Below, in pieces: positions 11,095-21,612 of a stretch of 64,000 nucleotides of DNA. The translations under genes and the position numbers were made by a program. Numbering within the stretch: the first letter of the stretch is position 1; each line of letters begins with the position of its first letter. The DNA is from Cyathus striatus (lineage: Eukaryota; Basidiomycota; Agaricomycetes; Agaricales; Nidulariaceae). Location: positions 3,410,001 to 3,474,000 of the forward strand of contig JAOVFP010000001.1 of the NCBI GenBank assembly GCA_025738555.1, given 5' to 3'. The notes beneath the pieces were generated by a model, which was not told the origin of the DNA, ran no database searches, and was given only the letters and a program-made list of their open reading frames with translations.

Positions 11095-12670
11095 CAATTG
11101 AAGATATAATGGCAGTATTTAAGCTATTTACTAGTAGTATTACAAGTCATAAAAGTTATACACACCTGAATATTTATACTGATTGGCTTGAGGTGTGAGG
11201 TGACTAATTCTTAGTCATTGTCTACATGTGTACATGAACTTGACATGAATGATGTTCTAAGCTCAATATGCTCTAAAGCAATTCTATGCTCTGATATTGA
11301 GTTGCTGTCTGCTGCAACATTTTATTTGCATTATCTCAACATATCAAAAACTAATATATGGTGGGCTGGCTAAACACACAAGAGCTACAGGTAACATGTT
11401 GAACATAGCAAGTTGGTACTAGATAGTGAGACAGTTGAATAGGTAAGTTGAGCGGCACTGAATATAAGTATATCATGACAACAGCAACTATATTGAACCT
11501 ACATGCAATTGAATTGAAGTCACACTTTCTAAGCACATTACTTACCATTCAAATATATATGCACTCTCACAAATACATAACTTACTAGGCCTGTGCATTT
11601 TGATTTTCTGGTGATGCTCTGGTATTGTTTTGGAAGGCAAGAGGGTAAGTACTGGTAAGAATCTGTATTATGTAATATAAGATAATTAAGTTCTATTACT
11701 GTTCCTAGAAATGGATGCCATTCAACACTTGTTTGGCTCTTTTGCAAAGAATGTGGACTTTGAGTGGTTTGAAATCCTGGCTGATACTCCTTGGCAACCA
11801 TAGGGGTCCTACTGTTTGTCGACTGTTTTACTACTCCAGCTGACTAAGTGACAACAAGGTTACATTTTTTTGGCAGCCATCCTACTGCTTGATGACTAAG
11901 TCTGACTATGGTTGCCAAGGAGTATCAGCCAGGATTTTGAACCACTCAAAGTCCACATTCTTTGCAAAAGAGCCAAACAAGCATTGAACAGCTTCTGTTT
12001 CTAGGAACAGTAATAGAACTTAATTACCTTATATTACATAATACAGATTCTCATCAGTACTTACCCTCTTGCCCTCCAAAACAATACCAGAGCATTGCCA
12101 GAAATCAAAATACATAGACCTAGTAAGTTATGTATTTGTAAGAGTGCATATATATATGAATGGTAAGTAATGTGATTAAAAGGCATGACTTCAGTTCAAT
12201 TGCATACAAAAGTTCAATGTAGGTACTACTTAGTTGGATATAGTTGCTGTTGTCATAATATACTTATAATCAGTGCCATTCAACTTGTCTATTCAACTAT
12301 CTCACTATCTAGTATCAACTTGCTATATTAAACATGTTACCTGTAGCTCTTGTGTGTTTAATTAGTCCATGGTATATTAGTTTTAGATATGTTGAGATAA
12401 TATGAACAAAATGTTGCAGCAGATGGCAACTTGATATCAGAGCATAAAAGTATCAAATATACAGTAATTTTGTAAACATAGAGCTGCTTTAGAGCATATC
12501 GAGCCCAGAGTAATGTTCATGTCAAGTTCATGTATACATGTAGACAATGACTAAGAATCAGTCACCTGGCACCTCAAGCCAATCAGTATAATTATTCAGG
12601 TATGCATAAGGTATGACTTGTAATAGTACTAGTAAATAGCTTAAAGCCTTGCTTCCATTATATCTTCAAT
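11095..12670. repeat. 1.6-kb imperfect inverted repeat (foldback)
   Basis: Left arm 11095-11803 and right arm 11906-12670 are diverged reverse complements around a spacer of about 102 bp. The outer ends are TTGAAGATATAATGG and CCATTATATCTTCAA. The inner ends are GGCTGATACTCCTTGGCAAC and GTTGCCAAGGAGTATCAGCC. Arms differ by substitutions and small indels. No conserved protein is visible; open frames in the left arm are mirrored and have no motif. It could be two opposite insertions of one element or a foldback transposon. A transcript through it could form a long hairpin RNA (inference). Confidence 0.75.
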
Positions 12671-14686
12671 AAATTCAGATCACCATGTGCACCACAAGAA
12701 CATTACTTAGAAAAGCCTTTAAAATTCACTGTTTCACCTGTAAGTTAATCATCTATGAACCACCTGAAAGAGATGCATAAATGGCCCCTATATATATAGC
12801 AGCCTGTTTAAATACCTTGCAGTCTGTCTCTATGCACCTCATAAAAGGAAATGCATGCATTGAACTGTTGGACAGATATGTCTAGTCTTGTAACCTAAGT
12901 GTATACATAATTGCTATTGCACTTCTGAAAAACCAACTTTATTTGTGTGGTACATTCTCACTTTACTAAGATTATTCAAGTTGATTTAAAGACTTTCAAC
13001 TCCGAACTCATTGACCAAGTAATTGAAAAGTGCCCTTGTCAAGTATATACTAACTATGTAATGAAGATAATATGTGCGAAATGTAGTCGCAGGGTAGCGT
13101 GAACACAAGGCTGACAGGCTGAAAGGCTGAAAGTCAATCGAACACTGCCCTTACCATCAGTGTGCTCATTTTCGATAATAAGCGCGTGGTGAAATAAGAA
13201 GCGCCGGTCCCTTGGTTTAAATCAGGCAAGAGTGGCGGTGCTTTGGGTAACTTGGCGTTTGATTTGGCTCAGTTTCAGGGTAGAAGTTTATAGACAGACG
13301 GACCTGTCACTGGCTTTGAATTGAAAGGGGGGGTGCGAGTTAGAAATCTTGGCTGATACTCCTCGGCAACTGTACTGACTGATCGTTTTTACTGAGAGTC
13401 CAGAGCCATCAACCAGATCGCTTGAAATCATGAACTCAATTCGCTTCGAGTTCACCCCGTAAACAACATACGATCTGTCAGCAAACCCGGACTGAAGCGA
13501 TTTCAATTCACAGTAGTTCACTCCGCGGAACAACATTAGATGTGCTGTACCCTTTTCTACTAGATGTCTACTTCTGGCAGTTCTAAGCAAGATGGGAAAG
13601 GAGACTGCGCAAAAATGCAGAACGGCCCAACACGCGTCATTCTTAATCGTCCGATTCAGCGTCACTGTCATACGCGAAGGTTCAAGGAGGTAAATGCCGA
13701 CTGGATCATATACGACTCCCACGGACGACATTGGGCAGATATATCATACATATCAGCGGCCCACCTCCACCTGCTGTTGTCCGTGTAACATTGTCCTGCT
13801 TCTTCCACGACGTTGGTGGTGATGCACTTTCTGGTTCTCACTGTTTCTTGACCAATCCCACTTAGACAGGAACTATGAGAAACCCCAATTCTCAAATGGT
13901 AGCGTTCTATCACCGACTTCGCAATCAAAAACAAGCATGCATTGGCATTGAGCCTTCTTTGTCGAGATGCTCAATCCTCAAAGAAACGTTGGGGTCTTGT
14001 AACGTGACAGAAAATCTCTGGTTGCTGTAAACGAAGTTAAGTACATACTATGTAACTACTACTGGTCTATCGTCGCCAACCAATGTCATCTCTCTATCTT
14101 ATTCGTGTGATTTAATTGAATACATTTATCGAGAAAACGAAAAGTGGTCTCTATTTCTCACTATACCCTTATTAGTATTTCGGAAAGTAGGGTGATAGCC
14201 CTACAAAGATGATCAATGTTTTATTAGTTAAAAATAGAATAATCCCGGCACGTAAGTACTACATACATAATGTCTGCAGCTACTCTGTCAGGGCCAGTGT
14301 AATGCCCTGCCGATGATCATAACATAAATTTAGACTGAATCTCATTGAAAATTTATCATTTAAATCGTCGTGAAACTCTTCAGTAGGTAATGATGATATG
14401 CATGTAGTACTGAGAGCTGCCTTATTTTTTTTTGCCAGGTTGTGAACAACTCCCGGGAAGTCAATGCCTTTCATTGGCCCGGAAAAACAATTCATGTATA
14501 TGAGGTTTCATTGGACAGTAGGGCTGGACGAGCCTTTTCGGGGATATTCCCGGAATGTATGAGAACGGTTCGACTAGCTGGTGATTCAAGCACGCCCTTA
14601 ATATCTTGCTTCCTTTCCCAGAACCACGCGAGTCCTTGACGTGCATGTTTTAAGAGTTATTTATGCTTTCCCCTTCGACATCATTA
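12671..14686. other. no confident gene; weak open frames
   Basis: Mostly non-coding. Near 13113 there is a short AGGCTGA tandem. At about 13346-13370 the word GGCTGATACTCC, seen at the inner ends of the 11095-12670 foldback, occurs again. A 147-codon minus frame at 13288-13731 and smaller frames around 14280-14646 have no recognisable domain and are reported only as unsupported possibilities. Confidence 0.4.
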
Positions 14687-14689
14687 ACT

Positions 14690-15089
14690 GGATGCCTTTC
14701 CGTAGGAATCTATTCATGTCTTTTTTGAATAGATTCGAATAGATTGCTGTTTGCCGAGATGCCGATTTTCGCTTATCATCGCGTAGCTTAGGTGGGGCCT
14801 TTACAGACTTTCATAGATTTTGAAGTCTGGAGAGGCCTCAGGACCCCTCGCCAGATTTTAAAGTCTTGAATAAACCTCGCTAAGGCTCGCTTAGGACGCT
14901 TACACATCCTTGGAGGCTTGGCCTTCCTGTTATAGGTGAGATGATGTCGGGCTTACGGCACAGTTGTTATTTATCTGTTAATAATAGAATTGGCTACGGG
15001 AATATGCAACGAAATAGACATAGATTTTGAAACTCCGATCTATACAATATTCGAATCTATTCGTAATAGATTCCTACGGAAAGGCATCC
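14690..15089. mobile_element. 400-bp MITE with 3-bp target duplication
   Basis: The termini are perfect inverted repeats: GGATGCCTTTCCGTAGGAAT at the left end and its complement at the right, continuing a few bases further. ACT precedes the left end (14687-14689) and follows the right end (15090-15092), a 3-bp target duplication. A second shared word, GAATAGATTCGAATA, lies just inside both ends. There is no coding capacity. A 3-bp duplication is typical of PIF/Harbinger and CACTA-type elements, but the terminal sequence is not one I can assign. Confidence 0.8.
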
Positions 15090-15092
15090 ACT

Positions 15093-17110
15093 GTTAGGAT
15101 CATCGCCAATTAGTAGAAGATAATGATGCATTGACACCCCGCACCCCGCACCCCGCCAAAACCCGAAATAACCAGTGATAACAATAATTTGACTATCACT
15201 CCCTACTTCTCGCAATTCCCGGTGATATAACATCTTCTCCCCAATTATGCAGTTGTATACAGATATGAGGTAACCATGCTAGCCGCTATGCATAAACGTT
15301 ATGGCAGAAATCTCTTTAATTTCCGATCCATCATCTGAGGAGAGTCTGCGCTTGGCACGTCACCGTTTGACTTGCTACTAGTAGTACCCAGTTGCTATAT
15401 TACTTACAAGTTGGATTGCTGCACTCCGGAAAACGACTGCATATATGTACTCAATAATTTGACGTTTCGAGTCACTTAGATTTGGCAACCAACCTTATTC
15501 ATTACGACTATGTCTACTGTATTAGTATACCGTCGGCTCCTTGAGTGAGACTGTGAGAAACTCTAAAAATAGAACCAAACCGAGAGCTCGTGGGTTTTGC
15601 GGGGTAAAGAGTCCTGGACCAAATTCGCGGAGATCAAATTTGAAGGAGAAGACGTACACAGCTGTAACAGACTGCGATCCACCATATATTTTTTAGACTC
15701 GTATATCTCTTTCTGATTCCGCCTGGTGGCAGTTAGGGTATGACATGGGATATGCCCATAAGTAGAGGAGAAATAATTCGACGTCGATTGCCGGCCAGTT
15801 GCCAACGCGTAAGGAACACCAGGGCTGGCGGGTTTGAAGGAGGCGCGCTCCTCAACGTCGAGGTGTAGTTATTGATTATGGACTATCAGTGTTTGATAGC
15901 CCGCTGGAGAAATAAATTTTATTTGAAGGCCTGAGAGTAGATTTATAGTCTCCTGCCGAGGACATGCTGCCATAGAAATAGGGTGGGGTCTGATGAAATC
16001 CATCGCACAAGGGCTGTGAGAGCTCGGTGAGAAACATTTGAGAAATTAACAGGGTGCATAAAGCATTCCTATGTTTTTTTTTCGTGGCCGCTGCATCATG
16101 CAGTGTCGCCAGACATTTTAGGCATTATTGCCCTAAGATGGAAGAAACGTGGTTTCTTGACCGGCGTCGGGCACGTTTGCCCTCAAGAAAATGAGCTAGA
16201 TAGGACAGAAGGAGCCTTAGAGGGGAGGTACAGCCTTTACGCTGCCTATTTGCAGCTTGTGGATCGTGTCGTGTAGCATTAACATACATAACAAGCTCTC
16301 CAGGATGAGGACCACATGGCCAGTTCAAAAGATAGAACCCAAGATAATGTCATAAAAATGTAGAGACATGCGGATCGGACCATGAATAGGGATATATGCA
16401 TTCCAGGATCGTGAACCATAAAAAAGAGGACCCGCGCATAGAGGTCACGAACGAAGATCCCTTGCTGTGTTGAGAAATTAACCGAGAACGTTTATGTATT
16501 AATAGACAAAAGACTGTAACAAACCTGACCGTTGCATTGGTGTACAATTATGATAATGAGTGTCAAACCCAGATTATTGGGCACCCGAAGACATATGAAG
16601 GGCATCTGGGAGAACACTGCTATAGGTACCGTTTTTTTTGAACAAATTAAGTAGGTCTCCCCGACAGACTGGGAACCAAAGAAAAACAAGAAAGACGCTC
16701 GGTTCAGATGCAAAGCTTGTTTACGGCTGGGTCGAGTTAGGATCTAAAATGGAGCCGGTTCCTGACATTTCATCACTGTATTTGGAAATGGTATTATCTT
16801 GCAGCGAGTGGAGACCCTAGGGCAGTACAGACAATTGGAGTGATTAAGGCGAAACCTGGCCAGACCGCAGACACAAGAATAGAACGTATAGCTAGGTGGG
16901 AGAAAAGAGCCGTACGGCTGGATAGGATTTATAATGCGCAGTTCCAATGGGCTGGCGGAGAGGAATAGTATTCATCAGTGACGAAGGGAGTCGGGCATAT
17001 GATGTCCAATGTCAGTGAAGGGTCCGAGGAGGATGAGAAGAGGTAAGGTGTCAGCCTTGAAGATGATGATCAGTGTGTAAATCAGAAATAAGAAAGTTGG
17101 TGAAAATGGC
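15093..17110. other. no gene seen
   Basis: Only short frames without motifs. There is a small CACCCCG triplet repeat near 15137-15160. GC content is somewhat higher than in the AT-rich part before 13 kb. Confidence 0.45.
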
Positions 17111-17123
17111 TGGGGATTGGGCA

Positions 17124-18086
17124 GGCTCCTAAAACGAGCACGCTCGTATCTCGCTTCAACCTCCTTAGGTAAACAAAGTCAAATGTTTGCTTAAGGCAAA
17201 TAAGCCTAAGGGAGGTTCTGCTCGATAGAGCGGCTGGCACAGGTCGTCACCGAAATTTCCCCGTGGACCCCTGCCATCAACAGGGAAATCGACGGCGGAG
17301 CACGCCGCCTTCCCACCTCATACTTACCCCCTCGCGCTCATTAGTGATGTGAGCGCAATGATCTACAGTTATCTCAGTCTAAGCCTCATACTCTCCATGT
17401 ACTTAAGTATTCTAAAACTCAATAATTTATTTTTTATCTTTCTTGAGCTGCACTGGCATGTAGTACTTGCCATTTAAGATAAGTTTCAGGCTCACATTGT
17501 TCTTAAATACAATGTGGAATGCCTTTCATTTTGTAAGTATCAGTGTGGTTGATTATACTATAAGTCTTTCTTGATATATTTACAAGATTGATGAAAGTAC
17601 CTTTAGAATATACAGTATGGACTCTGTAACATGAGCCTTTGACAGGCAACCTGTTGGAGCACAAGCAATATTTACTTTAAAACTTATAGGCCAATAACTT
17701 TCAAAAATCCAGTTTATTCGGCCCTATTACTCCACTTAAATCCAGCTATTAATGGCGTTCAACAAGCATAGCACAAAAAAGATCAAAAGCATATTATTAG
17801 GTTTTAGAATACTTAAGTACATGGAGAGTATGAGGCTTAGACTGAGATAACTGTAGATCATTGCGCTTATGAGCGCGAGCGGGTAAGTATGAGGTGGGAA
17901 CGCGGCGTGCTCCGCCGTCGATTTCCCTGTTGATGGCAAGGGTCCACGGGGAAATTTCGGTGACGACCTGTGCCAGCCGCTCTATCGAGCAGAACCTCCC
18001 TTAGGCTTATTTGCCGTAAGCAAATATTTGACTTTGTTTACCTAAGGAGGTTGTAGCGAGATACAAGCGTGCTCATTTTAGGAGCC
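17124..18086. mobile_element. non-autonomous element with about 300-bp terminal inverted repeats (MULE-like)
   Basis: Left arm about 17124-17430 and right arm about 17790-18086 are close reverse complements (ends GGCTCCTAAAA and TTTTAGGAGCC). They enclose about 360 bp of unique AT-rich sequence. TGGGGATTGGGCA occurs directly before (17111-17123) and directly after (18087-18099) the element, so a target duplication is present. Its apparent 13 bp is a little longer than the 8-11 bp usual for Mutator-like elements and may include chance matches. No transposase is encoded. Confidence 0.8.
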
Positions 18087-18099
18087 TGGGGATTGGGCA

Positions 18100-18587
18100 G
18101 GATTGGGGTGAAAATAAGGTTTGGCTGTGTTTGTTATGGGCGGGGAGATTGTGGGGGTGATGAGTCAGCAGGATGGGATGGGATGCTTTTCCCGGGGTTG
18201 GTCAGCTCCTCCGGCGTCAACAAGATTTGCGACGGTTCCAACGTTCTCCTTCTCTGCGACATATCAAATCTCGTTGGCAGCATTGGATTTCTACTTCCTT
18301 CTATATCTTCTCACAGCTGCTTTTGATAACTATCGCATCAAGATTGTATCAGAGCCCGAGTGGAAGAAACTCGATCGTGGCACATTTCGCCTGAACATGG
18401 AAGCTCTGACTTTTCGCAATATCTCGTTGCTTGTCGCTTCTCTGTTCTCATACCTTTGCTAAACTTGGCTCCTGTATTTTCAACTCTTACTCCTTTCGCC
18501 ACACGCTCCGACACAATACCTTCTCGTTCATCTATCAAAAAGGGCCTCCTCGTATACACGTGAGTCTTATGCATTTTCTGCTATACC
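18100..18587. other. no confident gene; possible 3' remainder of an RFC fragment
   Basis: Minus-strand sequence here includes TSNEILRK followed by frame breaks. It could be the decayed continuation of the RFC-like fragment at 18588-18790, but the match is too weak to annotate. Confidence 0.3.
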
Positions 18588-18790
18588 TCATCTGGATTGG
18601 GGGGCTGCCACACGAACGAGTAGGCATCGACTCTTAATGGAAGAATAAGGCGACTTGTGACTTGTACTATTCGCACATAGGATTATCTGCATATTTGACA
18701 TGTACTTTTCCATGGTTCGTCGGAGCGCCGCTTGAGCATCGCGAGGCAGAGGATCAGATTCATTAATGACGACAACTCGATCGCCGTGTA
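18588..18790 (-). pseudogene. fragment of a replication factor C small subunit (Rfc5/RFC3-like)
   Basis: The minus strand reads GDRVVVINESDPLPRDAQ, then ALRRTMEKYMSNMQIILCAN, then KSRCLLVRVAAP. This is the AAA+ core of the clamp-loader subunit called Rfc5 in budding yeast and RFC3 in fission yeast and human: the Walker B region, the arginine-finger SRC box and the following strand. The family normally reads INEAD at Walker B (here INESD) and has a short Lys-Leu-Ile-Ala-Pro stretch before the SRC box. Here that stretch is replaced by out-of-frame sequence, and an extra C in the run after GCAGC shifts the frame after VAAP. No N-terminal P-loop exon is found nearby. It is therefore a broken partial copy, not the cell's working gene. 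Confidence 0.75.
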
Positions 18791-19541
18791 TGTAAGTTCT
18801 GATAACTATCTGAATATCCATGCTGAAATGTCTTTCCTGCGCCAGTGGGAACAGTCTTTCTCGCTGTACAATGCACAAACCACCTTGGTTCACGAGTCAC
18901 TCGACTTCATAAATTTCATAAAGTACATAATGATCTGCGAAGTAAGTGAAAGAGTCCTTGAAAGTTGGTCTTCTCACTGTAGGTCAATCTCCGCAAAATC
19001 TAAATGTGGAACACATCGGGCGGTACATCTACACTACATAGGTCTGAGTAAGTTAAGTTCTACCTAAAGCGCTGCGAGGACTTATCTTCATATCTCCCAC
19101 CAAACTCTTCATATTGAATCGACTCCAAATGTTAACCGTCTGGCGCCAACATACCATATTGATCTCCATATGCGAAGCTAATCTCAGCTAGATCTGTTCA
19201 GTGACTCAGTATGTCCCATTTCACGCATAACACATAACAATGCTTCCTGTATCTTTGGGGCATGTACAACTCGCGCTCGTGTTGAAAATTACTTTCCCTC
19301 CGACAATACTTATCCCAATATGAAAATGATGGTCACAACCTCCTTGCACGTACAAAAAGCGCGAATTTATCATTGAAGAACGATCATCAGGCATTACCAT
19401 TCCTCTCCCAAAACCTTCCTACATCTCCTGTTTTTAATACACCATGGACTACAGTGGTCGAAGAAAGTTACTTACAGGAGCCCAAAGGGTGGGTTCGTCT
19501 GTTCTTTCTTTTTTCTCTGGCCTGAGTATTTGCCCAGGCCA
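18791..19541. other. no gene assigned
   Basis: Sequence between the RFC-like fragment and the kinase remnant. Several GT..AG-like intervals are visible but no exon with a recognisable motif. Confidence 0.35.
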
Positions 19542-20346
19542 ATCCCATGGGATCTTCTTGGACCAACACTCCCAACGGCCTTGTCGTATGTGATATTAAG
19601 CTTCCGTTTCACTGTCGAGGCGTACACAACCTATGCGAACGCCCTGCCGAGTTTAGGTACCTCTATGAACCGAGAGGCAATATGCTTGCGTGGACTGTAG
19701 GATTTGATACTCGTAGTTTGAACCTTGTTGTAGGTGTTTCGCTGGCTGTAGCCCTTCACATACGCATTAACTTTGAATAGGCCTTACGGACTGCTGAGGC
19801 ATTATGTTGTATTCATTCAGACGGTAGGGTCCACGGAAATCTTTGGCCGGTGAGTGGTATTTTCTTTCACGTACTTATTGTCGATCGGTGCACCCTAATA
19901 ACCGAGAATTGTTAGGGTGTTTTTAATCTCGATAATGAATCTATCATGCTATTGGATGTAGGCCTCTATAGGCTGGCACAGGAGAATCTGGATCACATTC
20001 CCTGGAGCCCTGCACATGACTACAAAGCAAGGGAGGAGCTTGTGAGGGAGGTAGTTATCCCTAGCGAGGTTATGGATTTACATTCGTGGGCGAAGTCAAT
20101 GATTTGCGTGCGTTCCATTTTCAGCTCTGGGCTCAGAGCACTGCTCTGATCATGATCGGGCCATACATAGGTTTACTCTCGTAGAGAGCTCAAAGCTTCA
20201 ATAAGCACGATAGCTCCTCCTACAATTAAAAAACCGCAAGAAATGTCGCAAGGTGTTTGGAATGTCGTTGCCCAATGTTTAGACGAAGATCTTAACATTC
20301 AAGTCAATATGAGTTGGGTTGTTGGGCAACTGAGTGCGATTATTTG
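19542..20346 (+). pseudogene. remnant of a TKL-type protein kinase, catalytic residues lost
   Basis: Plus-strand exon-like pieces resemble a basidiomycete tyrosine-kinase-like kinase. SDGRVHGNLWPG stands where HGDLKPxN is expected; an intron with donor GTGAGT near 19850 separates it from IMLLDVGLYRL, which stands where DFGL is expected; a later piece, GVWNVVAQCLDEDLN, matches the C-lobe Trp..Cys box. Asn replaces the catalytic Asp and DVG replaces DFG. The activation-loop APE and the RP box are absent. No whole frame can be joined. Either a decayed kinase or a divergent pseudokinase; frame breaks favour decay. Confidence 0.5.
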
Positions 20347-20825
20347 ATGTCCCGCATAAACCTTCTGTCAAAATGCTGTTGGTTCTTTACCTATGTTAGT
20401 ATGTTGCTCCATCGACGGGAACTTTTTCAGACTCCTTTTAACATGCTCATAAATTATTTAATGGTTAGTAGCTACGCAGTTCTGGTTCATGTAAGTACAT
20501 ACCCAGCGAATTTAAGACGGTCCTTGATTCGGGAGCTTATGCCAAATACGCGTTGGTTCGGTAATTCAATTTGCTACGGCGCGACAACACCCTTTACATG
20601 ACTTCAACTAATTCACCATCCTCAGCCTCACCTCAAAACACCCAAATCATGTTACAGCGGAACGTTAAGTAATTTCTGTAAATATTCATAATTAACATAA
20701 TACATAACTCCCCGCCCACCGACTTGGTGGATCCAAAAGAGCATTAAATTCTGCAAAGTATGTATTTACATAGCATGCATTTAGAGAGAGTTGACTGTAA
20801 GTACATCCATTTTTTAGTCAATAGT
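20347..20825. other. no gene seen between two kinase remnants
   Basis: About 480 bases between convergent kinase fragments. No motif is seen beyond short AT-rich runs. Confidence 0.4.
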
Positions 20826-21280
20826 TCATTGTCTGGGTGTTGATAGTCTAGTGGCTTCCAAACGGATGAACAATCCTGTCCAATGTTTAAGTTTCTTAAA
20901 GAGGCAGGAGTCCGAGTCCGAGGCGGGCTCAGGAGGGTCATGCACAGCGGTAGCGCGAGAGTTTAGTTTATGGTCGTTCGGCCTGCGGACGATAGCTGTA
21001 AACCGTTCCACTACCTCGTCCATTGTTGGTCTTTCCTTCGGGTTGTCTTTCATCATATCGGAAATTAAGCCACCCATGAACTCCAGACCTCTGTATGCCA
21101 TGAATCGTCCTCCCTGAAATACCGAATTTAAAGACATCCTTAATAATAAAAAGAAAACCACATACAAAAACGCACTGATTGATTGAAATTCAACCTTATC
21201 ATATTACCCATACAGTAAACATCCACAGCAAAAGGATCACAAAGCGAGTCTGGATGGTCCCTGAACTCAGGGGCTGCCCC
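20826..21280 (-). pseudogene. C-lobe of a basidiomycete protein kinase, truncated at the Helitron
   Basis: Two minus-strand exons. The first (21280-21195) reads APEFRDHPDSLCDPFAVDVY and CMGNMIR, the APE box and the Asp-Val-Tyr helix. A short intron follows. The second (21113-20826) reads YRGLEFMGGLISDMMKDNPK then ERPTMDEVVERF, the RP box and last helix, followed by a Ser/Asp-rich tail to a stop at 20826. This matches a large family of Agaricomycete kinases with a GNxIR box after APE. The N-lobe and catalytic loop are absent; sequence identity stops about 30 bases before the Helitron end at 21308 and does not resume after 40654. So the insertion or a linked deletion removed them. Confidence 0.7.
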
Positions 21281-21337
21281 AATAAGAAATAATCTATTTT
21301 CTATTTACAAGCCTTACACCCGTGCTCCGCTACGGGA

Positions 21338-21510
21338 ACGGGAGCCTGTCGGCTCCCTCCTCCGCTCCACACGAATGACGGCTTGCTGTGGGGCTGCGCC
21401 CCCCAGACCCCCTGCTTCTTCATCCCAGTTCTTCATGCTGAGGGGCTGCGCCCCCAGACCCCCGCTTTTTTTCTTCTTGGGGGGCTGCGCCCCCCAAACC
21501 CCCTGCTGTT
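21338..21510 (-). repeat. GC-rich hairpin cluster at the Helitron 3' end
   Basis: Three spaced copies of a unit built on GGGGCTGCGCCCCC followed by CAGACCCCCTGC (about 21389-21416, 21440-21465, 21479-21506) and a stem GGGAGCC..GGCTCCC at 21340-21357. The same cluster recurs in copy 2 at about 40458-40620. Rolling-circle elements use 3' hairpins for termination; multiplied hairpins downstream of the stop codon are visible here directly. Confidence 0.75.
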
Positions 21511-21612
21511 TCTTCTTACTACATATTTATTCACTATATGTATATACCAATATCACTTAAATATACTACAATATTTATATACTACAATATTTACAATATA
21601 CTAAACTAAATC

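Noticed and set aside
13288..13731. 147-codon minus frame as a gene
   Set aside because: No motif, no clear splice partners, and overlapping frames of similar length on the other strand; not supported.
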